Assembly: GCA_937950315.1 (NCBI GenBank)
Contig: CALFDU010000114.1
Location: 1 to 64,000, forward strand
Origin: an uncultured Saprospiraceae bacterium
GTDB lineage: Bacteria; Bacteroidota; Bacteroidia; Chitinophagales; Saprospiraceae
Direction: 5' to 3'
Length of the DNA: 64,000 nucleotides
Shown here: positions 1 to 9,600 of the stretch, one piece after another
Numbering within the stretch: the first letter of the stretch is position 1
Layout of the letters: every line of letters begins with the position of its first letter
Translations under genes and position numbers: made by a program
The notes under the pieces: generated by a model
What the model saw: only the letters and a program-made list of their open reading frames with translations
What the model was told of the DNA's origin: nothing
The model's database searches: none

Positions 1-1389
1 AGCAACAACTGCTGCAACAAAATCAGGTGGATTGATTCCGAAATATCCAGCGACACAAACTCCTACTGCAGCAGCCATCCTAGCAGACAGTAATTCTTCT
101 TTGTCCGTCATGTTTGGCCTAAATTGCTTCTTCAATAAATCATGAGAAATCGAACTAGAGATCACCAACAACAAACCTGCCGCTGTTGACAATGCTGCCG
201 CCAATCCTCCCGCTGCAACCAAGGCAACCACCCAGTTGGGCAATTTGGCAATTTCAGGATTGGCAAGAACCATGATGTCTCTATCAATCGTCAGTTCATT
301 CCCTTTCCAATTGTTGGGTATTGCCACTGTATTGTTGAATGCAACATTGGAATCATCATAGTACTGAATCTGCCCGTCATTGTTCTTATCGGTATAGGTC
401 AGCAACCCTGTTTTTTCCCAATTGGAAAACCAAGCAGGCATCTCGCTGTAAGCTTGGTTGTTGACGGTATTGATTAAGTTGGTACGAGCAAATGCCGCTA
501 TTGCAGGAGCCGTCGTATATAATATTGCAATAAACAACAAAGCATATCCTGCTGACTTTCTTGCATCACGCACTTTGGGCACAGTAAAGAATCTAACTAT
601 AACATGAGGCAATCCCGCTGTACCAGCCATCAGAGCAAGTGTAATTGCAAAAACATCCAAGGTAGATTTTCGCCCAGAGGTATAGGCCGCAAATCCTAGT
701 TCTTCGTGTAGACCATTTAATTTATCGAGCAAGTATCCTCCATCTTGCAATGTCGAACCAAATCCCAATTGAGGAATCGGATTGTTGGTCATCTGGATTG
801 AAATAAAAATTGCAGGTACCATAAAGGCAAATATCAAAACACAATATTGGGCAACCTGTGTATAAGTAATTCCTTTCATTCCTCCCAATACCGCATAGAA
901 AAACACAATGGCCATCCCGATAATCACCCCACTGTCGATCGATACTTCCAAAAACCGAGAAAACACCACACCCACTCCGCGCATCTGTCCAGCCACATAG
1001 GTAAAAGAAACCATCAACGCACATATTACTGCAACAGTCCGAGCCAAATTGGAATAATAGCGATCACCTATAAAATCTGGAACAGTAAATTTTCCAAACT
1101 TCCGCAAATATGGAGCGAGCAACAAGGCAAGCAAAACATATCCACCCGTCCAACCCATCAAATAAACTGCTCCATCATATCCTGCAAAGGAAATAATTCC
1201 TGCCATCGATATGAATGAAGCCGCAGACATCCAATCGGCTGCTGTTGCCATACCGTTCATGATGGGAGGCACTCCTCCACTTGCTACATAAAAATCTTTC
1301 GTACTTCCTGCTCTCGACCAAATAGCAATCCCAATGTATAAGGCAAATGTTGCCGCTACGAGAATATATGTCCATGTCTGAATACTCAT
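1..1389 (-). CDS. Sodium:solute symporter (SSF family), 3' end cut off by window edge
   Basis: The frame is open from the ATG at 1389 to the left edge (463 codons, no stop), so the C-terminus lies outside. The translation begins MSIQTWTYILVAATFALYIG and shows repeated hydrophobic segments. It carries the SSF-like stretch AADWMSAASFISMAG near the N-terminus and VAAGGLAAALSTAAGLLLV near residues 390-420. This fits the subgroup of sodium/solute (often acetate-like) symporters that are encoded with a DUF4212 partner. It would be an inner-membrane transporter using the sodium gradient; the substrate cannot be read from sequence. It starts one base after the stop of the DUF4212 gene, so the two are surely co-transcribed. 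Confidence 0.88.
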   Translation of the reverse strand, partial: MSIQTWTYILVAATFALYIGIAIWSRAGSTKDFYVASGGVPPIMNGMATAADWMSAASFISMAGIISFAGYDGAVYLMGWTGGYVLLALLLAPYLRKFGKFTVPDFIGDRYYSNLARTVAVICALMVSFTYVAGQMRGVGVVFSRFLEVSIDSGVIIGMAIVFFYAVLGGMKGITYTQVAQYCVLIFAFMVPAIFISIQMTNNPIPQLGFGSTLQDGGYLLDKLNGLHEELGFAAYTSGRKSTLDVFAITLALMAGTAGLPHVIVRFFTVPKVRDARKSAGYALLFIAILYTTAPAIAAFARTNLINTVNNQAYSEMPAWFSNWEKTGLLTYTDKNNDGQIQYYDDSNVAFNNTVAIPNNWKGNELTIDRDIMVLANPEIAKLPNWVVALVAAGGLAAALSTAAGLLLVISSSISHDLLKKQFRPNMTDKEELLSARMAAAVGVCVAGYFGINPPDFVAAVVA

Positions 1390-1390
1390 A

Positions 1391-1642
1391 TCAATCCTCG
1401 TTTACATCAAATTCAACATCCAATCGATTCATCAACCATACATAGATGAAGATCAAAATAACAAATACATAAATAGAACCTTGCTGGGCAAACCAAAACC
1501 CAAGTGGGAATCCACCAATTTTTATGGTATTCAATTGGTCTACGAATAAAATTCCCGCGCCATAAGAGACAACAAACCAGATACCCAGTAAAAATAGCAA
1601 GTACCTAATATTGCGCTTCCAATATTCTTGAGCTGATTTCAT
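1391..1642 (-). CDS. DUF4212 small membrane subunit of a sodium:solute symporter
   Basis: This 83-residue protein has two hydrophobic segments (about residues 13-33 and 53-70) and a charged N-terminus (MKSAQEYWKRNIRYLL). That layout is typical of DUF4212, the small protein found immediately upstream of one group of SSF symporters. It lies directly upstream of, and one base from, the symporter gene, which strongly supports the assignment. It is thought to be an accessory subunit in the inner membrane; its biochemical role is not established. The intergenic region 1643-1826 upstream should hold its promoter, but I could not pick a clear one. Confidence 0.85.
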   Translation of the reverse strand: MKSAQEYWKRNIRYLLFLLGIWFVVSYGAGILFVDQLNTIKIGGFPLGFWFAQQGSIYVFVILIFIYVWLMNRLDVEFDVNED

Positions 1643-1826
1643 GTTTTAGAATTGATATGCTTTCAGTCACTTAATATACATGAAAGAATTGAAATCATCG
1701 CATCTGTCAAAAATTTATTGACAATGAGTAGACTTCATAAACAAATATTAACGCCATTAAAAAACAACATATTTGGCATCTAAGAATTACATTTTAATAT
1801 TCTACCTTTGTTTTTCAATTTAGAAA

Positions 1827-3047
1827 ATGAAGGTCGCTGTTATTGGAGGTGGAGCTGCAGGATTCTTTGCGGCAATTAATGTGAAAAATAACTTTCCGCA
1901 AGCGGAAGTAAGTTTGCTTGAGAAATCTACAAAGACGCTCTCCAAGGTGAAGATATCCGGCGGAGGTAGATGCAACGTCACCAATGGATCCTCGTCCATC
2001 AGAGAACTCAGCGATGCTTATCCTCGGGGTGGAAAAAAAATGAAAAGCTTACTTAAGGTTTTTAGTACTCCTGACACTCAAGAATGGTTTACTTCACGTG
2101 GCGTTCCCTTGTACACCCAGGACGACAATCGCGTATTCCCTACTTCAAATAAATCAGACAGCATCATCGATTGTTTTATGGATGAGGTCCAAAATCTAGG
2201 AATCCTGCTAAGACTTCAATCAAGTGTTCAAGCTATCAACACAATCGATGACAAAATTGAATTGGTCATCAATGACAAAGAGAAAGAAATCTATGACAAA
2301 GTCATTATTGCAACTGGAGGATCTCCCAAGAAAAGAGGATTCGATTGGTTGGAAGCCATCGGACATGAGATCATCGAACCCATCCCTTCTCTCTTCACTT
2401 TCAATATGCCCAACGAAGAAATTATAAAATTGATGGGTGTTGTCAGCCCCAATGCGCTGGTGAAAATCCAAGGTACAAAACTAAAATCATCTGGACCCTT
2501 GTTGATTACACATTGGGGAATGAGCGGTCCGGCCATTTTAAAACTATCAGCATTCGGAGCGCGTGAATTGTTTGACAAAGACTACACCTTTTCCATCCAG
2601 GTTAACTGGATCAACATTCAGAATCACGATCTCGTTTTTGACGAGCTTGAAAAAATCGGTAAGGAAAATCCCAAAAAAGGATTATCGAAAATAAAACCCT
2701 TTAAGCTACCTTCGAGGTTATGGAATTTTTTGATTGAAAAAACCGACCTTGATCTGGAAAAACCGTGGGGCGAGCTTGGTAGAAAATCATTCAATCGCCT
2801 TGTGACCCACCTCACCAATGACATCTATCACGTAAGTGGAAAAACAACGTTCAAAGAAGAGTTTGTTACTTGTGGAGGAATAAGTTTGGCAGACATCAAC
2901 TTTAAAACCATGGAAAGTAGAAAATGTAAAAACCTATACTTTGCAGGTGAAGTCATCGATATCGATGGCATTACAGGAGGCTACAATTTTCAAGCAGCTT
3001 GGACTACCGCCTTTGTTGCCTCAAAACTCCAATCAATCGAATCTTAA
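1827..3047 (+). CDS. FAD-dependent oxidoreductase, HI0933/YhiN (BaiN-like) family
   Basis: A 406-residue cytosolic flavoprotein. The N-terminus has the dinucleotide-binding motif GGGAAG at residues 7-12. The family hallmark SGGGRCNVTN is at residues 44-53, and the C-terminus has the FAD-contacting stretch LYFAGEVIDIDGITGGYNFQ, as expected for this family of about 400 residues. Members are annotated as NAD(P)/FAD-dependent oxidoreductases or aminoacetone oxidase-like; the substrate here is unknown. It is divergent from the symporter operon. A -7-like element TACCTTTG lies at 1803-1810, 17 bases before the ATG. The gene appears monocistronic. Confidence 0.9.
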   Translation: MKVAVIGGGAAGFFAAINVKNNFPQAEVSLLEKSTKTLSKVKISGGGRCNVTNGSSSIRELSDAYPRGGKKMKSLLKVFSTPDTQEWFTSRGVPLYTQDDNRVFPTSNKSDSIIDCFMDEVQNLGILLRLQSSVQAINTIDDKIELVINDKEKEIYDKVIIATGGSPKKRGFDWLEAIGHEIIEPIPSLFTFNMPNEEIIKLMGVVSPNALVKIQGTKLKSSGPLLITHWGMSGPAILKLSAFGARELFDKDYTFSIQVNWINIQNHDLVFDELEKIGKENPKKGLSKIKPFKLPSRLWNFLIEKTDLDLEKPWGELGRKSFNRLVTHLTNDIYHVSGKTTFKEEFVTCGGISLADINFKTMESRKCKNLYFAGEVIDIDGITGGYNFQAAWTTAFVASKLQSIES

Positions 3048-3162
3048 ATTGTAAGCCAAAGACCCAAAACAATCTAAAAGAACTTATCTTTATTACAGTT
3101 ATTTGTCTTGAGGCAAAAATTGAAGCTTATCAGAGCATCGACCTATGATTCTATTTTTGGAT

Positions 3163-3184
3163 GCTTGCGCAAATATTTATAACT
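3163..3184 (+). repeat. Intergenic copy of a GCTTsCGCAAATATTT motif
   Basis: The sequence GCTTGCGCAAATATTTATAA occurs between the flavoprotein and the DUF1801 gene. Near-identical copies, with GCTTCCGC, occur at 24750-24767 and 38311-38328, and an inverted copy is at 38358-38373. All these copies lie in intergenic DNA. Its role is unknown. Confidence 0.5.
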
Positions 3185-3244
3185 GAATGCAAAATGATAC
3201 ATTGGTTTAAGTGAATAAAATCTTGGAATATAAAACTCGTGGCA

Positions 3245-3613
3245 ATGGTTGATGATTTCATTTTGAGACAGAAAGGGAGTCAACAAGAAATATTGGCGCA
3301 CTTTCATGACGTATTTATAAATGAACTCGGCTTACAAGCAAAACTTGCTTATGGCATTCCTTTCTATTACAAAAGAAAAAGAATCTTCTACATGAATCCA
3401 AAGAAGAATGGAACCGTAGATCTAGCCTTTGTACGTGGCATTGAAATGAGCAATGCCAATGACTTAATGGAATTAAAAGACAGAAAACATATTATGACGA
3501 TTGAAATTCAAGACATCAAAAGTATGCCCTACCAAGGTATTATGGAAAACATCCAAGAAGCCATCTTCCTTGATGAAACTTCACTCACCAACATCAGATC
3601 AAAAAATAAATAA
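3245..3613 (+). CDS. DUF1801 (YdhG-like) protein
   Basis: About 122 residues, cytosolic, with no signal peptide. The pattern VDDFILRQ...L..FHDVF....GLQAKLAYGIPFYY followed by IFYMNPKKNGTVDLAFVRG matches the small DUF1801 fold. I chose the ATG at 3245; an in-frame GTG two codons upstream (3239) is an alternative. The stop codon overlaps the start of the downstream cupin gene by one base (TAATG), so the two are translationally linked. Function is unknown; DUF1801 proteins are often grouped with other small stress- or phosphate-related unknowns. Confidence 0.65.
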   Translation: MVDDFILRQKGSQQEILAHFHDVFINELGLQAKLAYGIPFYYKRKRIFYMNPKKNGTVDLAFVRGIEMSNANDLMELKDRKHIMTIEIQDIKSMPYQGIMENIQEAIFLDETSLTNIRSKNK

Positions 3614-3987
3614 TGAAACAACCACACTTTAATCTTAGATCCAAATTCAATAAAGTAGAAAAGTATTTTTCTCCAAAGGTGATCGGTGAAGTCAATGATG
3701 TCTTTATTAAAATTGCTAAAATAAAAGGCGATGAAATACCTTGGCACAACCACAAGGATGAAGATGAATTGTTTTATATCGTAGAAGGCTCACTGCTATT
3801 TGAAGTTGAGAACGAAGATGCATTCACCATGAACCAAGGTGATCTTTTTATAGTGAAGCGAGGCGTGAATCACAAAGTATCTGCTACAGAAGAATGCAAA
3901 ATCATGCTCATCGAAAACAAATCAACAGCACACACAGGTGACGTTGTGACTGATGTTACCAAGAGCATTCAAGACCAGTTAACATGA
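3613..3987 (+). CDS. Cupin-domain protein
   Basis: A 124-residue single cupin. The first cupin motif is visible as WHNHKDEDELFYIVEG, with metal-binding His, His and Glu in the usual spacing. The second motif is visible as GDLFIVKRGVNHKV, with the C-terminal His ligand. It would form a small cytosolic beta-barrel that binds a metal and possibly a sugar or small acid; the substrate cannot be predicted. It overlaps the DUF1801 gene by one base and the VanZ-like gene by four bases (ATGA), so the three form one operon. Confidence 0.82.
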   Translation: MKQPHFNLRSKFNKVEKYFSPKVIGEVNDVFIKIAKIKGDEIPWHNHKDEDELFYIVEGSLLFEVENEDAFTMNQGDLFIVKRGVNHKVSATEECKIMLIENKSTAHTGDVVTDVTKSIQDQLT

Positions 3988-4349
3988 TAAAATATAAGTT
4001 CTTTTGGCTGAGTCTTATCATTTTATTTTTTTCACTTTTCTATCCATTTGAAGGAAATAAATCAGGTCCTGGGTATGATAAAGTTGTGCACATTCTCCTA
4101 TTTGCATTCGTATCTGTAAATGCATATTTCTATTTCTCTAAGGACAAAAAACAATTGATCCTCGTACTTGCTATCATTGCATCCCTTCCTGTTCTCACCG
4201 AAGTCATTCAGCATTTTATTCCTTATCGAAATTTTGACTGGAAGGATATTATTGCAGACTATGTGGGCTTGGTCGTTGGATGGGGCATTTTTGTATTGTT
4301 AAAAAAACCAATCATTGGGATCTACAAGTTGCTCGGTGATGAGTATTGA
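3984..4349 (+). CDS. VanZ-like membrane protein
   Basis: A 121-residue inner-membrane protein with about four hydrophobic segments. The conserved pattern GYDKVVHILLFAFVS, then LTEVIQHFIPYRNFDWKDIIADYVGLVVG, is that of the VanZ-like family (DKxxHxxxF, then E..Q...P.R...W.D...D..G...G). The family is named after a teicoplanin-resistance protein, but most members are of unknown function, so no antibiotic role is implied. It is the last gene of the DUF1801-cupin-VanZ operon, with an ATGA overlap to the cupin gene. Confidence 0.8.
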   Translation: MIKYKFFWLSLIILFFSLFYPFEGNKSGPGYDKVVHILLFAFVSVNAYFYFSKDKKQLILVLAIIASLPVLTEVIQHFIPYRNFDWKDIIADYVGLVVGWGIFVLLKKPIIGIYKLLGDEY

Positions 4350-4558
4350 TCCGATTCTTACTGCTCAAGGCAAATATTGATACTGGAAATAAAAAGACCA
4401 TTGCCCAGACTAAAAGGAGAATAGTACCAAAATGAACTTTCATTAAAACAGAGCATATCCAAAAAGCACTGAAAATTCAGAATAATTGCCTTTCCAATCT
4501 CTACAATCCATCTCCAAATTGATATTTTTAATTAATTTCCACTTTCAAAATTTATCAT

Positions 4559-5017
4559 ATGGTTATTCACGATTTATTTTCCAACCAAGGACTAAATGCA
4601 ACAATCCAACGCATTGAAAATCTTAGCCCTTCTTCAAAAGCAATTTGGGGCAAAATGACGGTTGACCAAATGCTAGCTCATTGCTGTGTTAGCTATAAAA
4701 TGACCTACACGGATGACTACCCTACACTTGGCGGATTTACCAAATTGATGCTAAAACTATTTATAAAGAAAGCGGTGGTCGGACCCAAGCCCTATCCAAA
4801 AAATGGACGTACAGCTCCAGATTTTATAATCAATGATGAGAAGGATTTTGAAACAGAGAAAGAAGCATTGTTGGGATATCTCCAAAAAACACACCAGTTG
4901 GGTAGAGAACATTTTGAACAAAAAGAATATAGATCTTTTGGAAAATTATCATCCGAAGAATGGAACACTCTCTTTTCCAAACATATTGATCATCACCTCA
5001 CTCAATTTGGCGTGTAA
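4559..5017 (+). CDS. DUF1569 (DinB-like fold) protein
   Basis: 152 residues, cytosolic. The N-terminal pattern IENLSPSSKAIWGKMTVDQMLAHC and the C-terminal HIDHHLTQFG resemble DUF1569 proteins. These have a DinB-type four-helix bundle with conserved histidines that may bind a metal. The biochemical role is unknown. The final TAATG overlaps the next gene's start by one base, so they are likely co-expressed. The 209-base stretch before it (4350-4558) shows no gene. Confidence 0.7.
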   Translation: MVIHDLFSNQGLNATIQRIENLSPSSKAIWGKMTVDQMLAHCCVSYKMTYTDDYPTLGGFTKLMLKLFIKKAVVGPKPYPKNGRTAPDFIINDEKDFETEKEALLGYLQKTHQLGREHFEQKEYRSFGKLSSEEWNTLFSKHIDHHLTQFGV

Positions 5018-5346
5018 TGACAAAAGACATTAAAACAAAAGAGCTAAAGCATTTTGATATTTGTGGGTCAGAAATAGATGATGCAGAACCAGGAAAAATG
5101 TTTGGCCACCCTGTCTATAAATTAAACAAAAAAGCCTTTGTTTGTTACTTTCATGGGGACATGGTATTCAAACTTGATCCTGAAACCAAAGAAGCTGCAC
5201 TCAAATTAAAAGGCAGTATGCTCTTTGATCCATCAGGAAAAAAGAGACCTATGAAAGAATGGGTGCAACTTACTTATTCGCACAAGAAAAAGTGGCAAGA
5301 GCTTTCTGTTGCTGCTGCCGACTATGTTTTGAGTCTTCAGAAGTAA
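5017..5346 (+). CDS. Small YjbR/TfoX-like protein
   Basis: 109 residues, no signal peptide or membrane segment. The core PGKMFGHPVYKLNKKAFVCY, then MVFKLDPETKEAAL and KKRPMKEWVQL, resembles the small alpha/beta fold shared by MmcQ/YjbR and TfoX N-terminal domain proteins. I cannot place it confidently in one family. It overlaps the DUF1569 gene by one base, and together they form a two-gene unit of unknown function. Confidence 0.6.
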   Translation: MTKDIKTKELKHFDICGSEIDDAEPGKMFGHPVYKLNKKAFVCYFHGDMVFKLDPETKEAALKLKGSMLFDPSGKKRPMKEWVQLTYSHKKKWQELSVAAADYVLSLQK

Positions 5347-5637
5347 CATCATTGTAAGCAATGACTCATTTCTTATCTTGCAAACAAAGATCAAATCAAT
5401 TTATCATCGTATATAGTAAAGAATATTTTTTGGAAAAAAGAGAAGTTCTTCGTGGTCCAAAATCTATCTCAAAAGTGAAGACGGTGACTGAAATCAAATT
5501 ACAAAGTTACCGCGTTTATTGAATTTACACTAGACTGTAGTAGCATTGTGGACTTCACTAGCCCCTTTGTAGATAGGGGCAACTAGGGTTTGCATACGTT
5601 CTATTGGTCATATAGGTAGAACCTAACTTCCACAATC

Positions 5638-6012
5638 ATGAAAATCCAAATCATTCTAACTACCGTTCTGTTTTTCTCCTTTAATATTCTTATTGCGTCC
5701 AACATTGAAGACAATCATTCTTCAATCATAGATAATGACATGGTTACCATGACATTGGAGTTCAACGATCATTCAAACTTATTTGAACAGACACAGTACA
5801 AACAATCAGAAAACTGTATTACCATGCAATTTCAAAAAAAAATAGACATGATTCAGGTTTTTGATCTGAATGGAGAGATTGAGATGATGCTCCCAGTATC
5901 TTCTACTAAGGTAAATCTCGGGCTAAGCTTATTTGAATCTGCCACCTATAAACTAGGGTTTATCATAGAAGGCGAGAGTAAGATCCATTATGCAAACATT
6001 TCCATCAACTAA
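5638..6012 (+). CDS. Small secreted protein consisting largely of a T9SS type A CTD-like segment
   Basis: 124 residues with an N-terminal signal peptide (MKIQIILTTVLFFSFNILIA). The last 55 residues look like the type A C-terminal sorting domain of T9SS cargo. The segment IQVFDLNGEIE parallels the common IxIYDxxGK strand, LGLSLFESATYKLGF parallels the LSxLxxGxYxxxI strand, and the end is ANISIN. Almost no passenger remains between the signal peptide and this segment. It stands alone, with 291 bases of apparently empty DNA upstream and a clear terminator downstream. It may be a real small exported protein or the remnant of a larger cargo gene. Confidence 0.6.
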   Translation: MKIQIILTTVLFFSFNILIASNIEDNHSSIIDNDMVTMTLEFNDHSNLFEQTQYKQSENCITMQFQKKIDMIQVFDLNGEIEMMLPVSSTKVNLGLSLFESATYKLGFIIEGESKIHYANISIN

Positions 6013-6036
6013 GAAATAATCAATTTTCGACAACCC

Positions 6037-6068
6037 AAAAAGGCTGTGGTTTAACCATAGCCTTTTTT
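6037..6068 (+). terminator. Intrinsic terminator after the small secreted protein
   Basis: AGGCTGTGGTT at 6041-6051 pairs with AACCATAGCCT at 6053-6063, with one G-U pair and the innermost pairs open. It is followed by a run of T at 6063-6068. Confidence 0.8.
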
Positions 6069-6560
6069 ATGTTTTCTGCTTTGGTACAGTTTACCGCAGC
6101 TAATACACCTAAAGCGTGCTTCTTCTCTACATATACAATGTAAATAAAAATAAATCGACTTTGTAAAGCAGCGAATTTCCCCAACGAGAGTTTACATAAG
6201 GAACATCACGACGTAGTCTTTGAAAGTGCTTTCAAACTATTCAATACTAGTCAAACGAAACGAGAACTTCCCGTACTTGCTTCAGTAGCTTGTATGTTGT
6301 TATCCCATGCAACATATTCATAAGATTTCCAACCTAAGCATTGGTTGTTGAATACATTTCAACGACCAAACCAAAACCTATTCTGGACATTTTGCTCAGA
6401 ATACAAGAAGATTATTTAGTACTTAAATATAATCGCCACCCAGATTATAGTTTATTTGTTAAATAAGAGAGAGGGCTCAGGGGCGGACCAACTTGTGAAG
6501 TATGTCTGCCCCTTTTTACCCGTCATGGAGTTATCATTTGTCAATACCAAATTTCAAAAC
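6069..6560. other. Gene-free stretch
   Basis: About 490 bases between the two terminators contain no convincing gene in any frame; the longest open stretches are short and lack starts. One further hairpin, AGGGGCGGAC at about 6479 pairing with GTCTGCCCCT followed by TTTT (6479-6517), looks like another plus-strand terminator. That hints at an unseen short transcript or a decayed gene upstream of it. Confidence 0.5.
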
Positions 6561-6595
6561 AAAAAAAGAGACAGAATGAATCACTCTGCCTCTTC
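6561..6595 (-). terminator. Intrinsic terminator of the BNR/P-domain gene
   Basis: Read on the minus strand, AAGAGGCAGAGTGA is followed by TTCATTCTGTCTC and a run of seven T, a long stem with a small loop. It lies 27 bases beyond the stop codon at 6622. Confidence 0.8.
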
Positions 6596-6621
6596 TTAAT
6601 TATTTCTTGTCTTAATTGCCC

Positions 6622-9600
6622 TTATTCAGGACAACCTTCATTGCTTATTTCAAATTCAGTAGCCGCTTCAGTGGAGAAGCCATTTTGTAATTCGACATCA
6701 CCTTCTGCACTATACAAGACATTAATTGGACCAACCAATTCTTGACTAGACTCCAAATCTCCTGATGTAAAGTATGACTCATCTGTAGTTAGCATATCAT
6801 TCAATTTATTGGCACCAGCATAGTCAGGTGGACAATCACCAGACTCAATAATCAAACACCAACTCTGGATAGATCCAACTAAACCTCCTGCAACATCTGA
6901 TACAACAAGCTCCCAAGTTCCAGCTCTATCTTCTCCATTAAATGCTGACAAGAGCTGCTCAGGATTGTAGTCTCCAGAATAAGCAGGGGTTGTGCCATTG
7001 CATACTCCTTCCACTGTACCATTGGTCGATTCATCATCAAAAGTACAATTGATATCATCATCCCCGCAGCCAAATGTTGAACCAGGAACTCCTGGCTGAT
7101 TAAACAACTCTACTTCTGTTCCTGTATCAACATGTCTCAAGATTGCAACTAAATCACCTACATATGTGTGAGCAATGTCAATCTCAACATTTACATCAGT
7201 AATAAATCCTCCAACTCCTAGCTCTACAACGGAAACAACACCTGCTGGATCATCATCGGGAATGTCAACTACTGCATCATTACAGTTATTTTCTATTTCT
7301 ATATCTATACACCAACCATCTAAAATCCCTTCATCTTGTGTTTCTGCATCTGACAATGACAAAACCCAATCCCCAGAAGCTTCCATACCAATAAAAGCAG
7401 ACAACGGATCAGCCGGATTATAATCACCAGCATAAGTTGGATCAGCAATATCACAGAGATCTTCAATAGGCCCATTGATGGATTCGTCATCAAAAGTACA
7501 ATCCATGTTACCTTGACCACAACCAAAACCTGAAGCCGGAACACCCGGACGATCAAACAAAACAACAGAAACACCTCCATGGGTTAGTGTTGCTTGTACA
7601 TCACCCATCCAAGCATGAGTTATTTCTAAATCAATGTTAACATCTGTTATGGTTCCTATTTCATTTAAATTGATAGTAGTAGAAACTCCAGCAATATCTC
7701 CATCAGGAATAACCAATTCTGGAGTCGCACAATTTTCTGGCACCGGCATCTCAAGCAAATCAACCTTCCATAACCCTCGACCATATGTTGCAATATATAA
7801 TATACCGTTTCGAGGCTCGACTTCTGTTACAGAAACATTAGGCATAGCGGCATTCACCAAACTCCATGTCCCTCCTGTAGTATTGTCTTTGAAATAAAGT
7901 CCAGGATTCATACCCACATACATGGCATCTTCGCTATCATTTTCATAAGCCACACATTGCGAACCAATGGCCGGTAAGTTTGAACTAATGTCCACCCATG
8001 TTGAACCACCATCTGTAGACTCTACGATTTTCTCAGAAGCTCCTGATATTGTTAAGCTTACTCGGTTGGGATCAGTAGGATGAATAGCTATATAAGTTGC
8101 GTCACCAAAAGCAATGGTAGGTGTAACGTCAGTCCATGAAGTTCCACCATCAGTGGTTTTATAAATATCATGCGAAAAGGCAATATAGATGGTTTGATTG
8201 TCTGAAGGTGCAATCTTCATTTCAAAAATCAATCCGTTATCAAAATCAGAAATTGGATCCCAGCTATCCGCGCCATCAGTACTTTTGTAAACATCAAATT
8301 TGGCTTGATACACTGTATTGGGGTCCACAGGATCTTGTTCAGTCGGCGTAATCCAAGCTCCTTGACCGCCTGGAGTTTGTGTAGTAAATATATTTGTGGT
8401 TCCTCCATTGATGGATTTATACAAACTTCCAAATTGTACGTTTCCATATGTAATTTCCGCATTACTCCAATCAATGAATGTCTCCATCCCATCTGCACCC
8501 AACCAATCATGCCATACACCTGACTTAACGACTCCTGTGCCATTATCTTGAGACCCACCTCCTACTCTATCTACTTCAGTCTGAGAAGCTCCGATTCTAT
8601 AAAATTGTCTTATTCCTAGTCCCTGAGACCTATCAACCCATGAGGTAGCATCGTCGTCTGAATAAAACAAACCTCCATCTGTTGCAGAAAAGAATCGATC
8701 GCCGTGATATATCAATTGATCAATATCCGCATGAATAAATGGATCACTATTATTTAAATTCCAAGTACCAGACCTCGTAAAAGTCAATCCGCCATCTGTA
8801 GATTTATAACATTCCGTTCCTGCAACATGGATAATATCAGTGTCAGTTGGAGAAACTGCAATATCCATATCCCGTGGCCCTTGACCATCTTGGACTGTCA
8901 AATCATAGCCCATCACATTATTTGTTCCATCAAAGGTGATAATGGTAGAAAATGAATTACCACTATTTGTTGATTTATACAATCCTTGAAATCCTCCTCC
9001 TTGTTCTTCTAATACAAAAAGATCATCAGGAGCTGCAGGCGAAACCGCAAGCATAATTGTATTACTACTGCTAGTTCCCCAAGTACCACCTGAAGTCAAG
9101 TCAGAGAAAGACACTCCTGTATCTGTTGATCTACGGATAAACCCATTACCCGAAATATAAATGGTAGATGGGTCTCCTGGCTTAAAATCTAGATCATGTA
9201 CATCCGATGATTGATCATCTACAACAACCCAACTGTCACCCGAATCAGCCGACCTCCATGTCTGGCCAAAAAACCTTCCTGTGGCAAACATAATGGTTGC
9301 ATCTGTTGGATGCCTCTTAATGTCAATAAACCAATCGTTGGTTGGACCCGATGAAGCAGTCCAAGTAACTCCTTGATCAGTAGATCTAAAGATTCCACTA
9401 CCTGCAGTACCCACCACATAATCATTGGCATTTGCATGATTAATGTTAACACACAAAACTTCTAAATCTGCTTCCTGATCGTAAATCGGAGCCCAAGTAA
9501 CCCCTAAATCAAAACTATGCCATACACCACCACCTGGTGAACAGACCAAAATATGATTCTCATTTGAATCATGGACGTCAATATTGGTTAACCTCCCGAT

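Noticed and set aside
722-1218. Open frames on both strands inside the symporter
   Set aside because: They overlap a clear SSF transporter in the correct frame and have no family features.
3245-5346. Possible defence or toxin-antitoxin island in the small-gene run
   Set aside because: The genes match ordinary small families (DUF1801, cupin, VanZ, DUF1569, YjbR-like) and show no toxin-antitoxin pairing or nuclease motif.
6120-6330. Possible decayed gene in the gap before the BNR protein
   Set aside because: One frame stays open for about 55 codons, but it lacks a start and its composition looks random.
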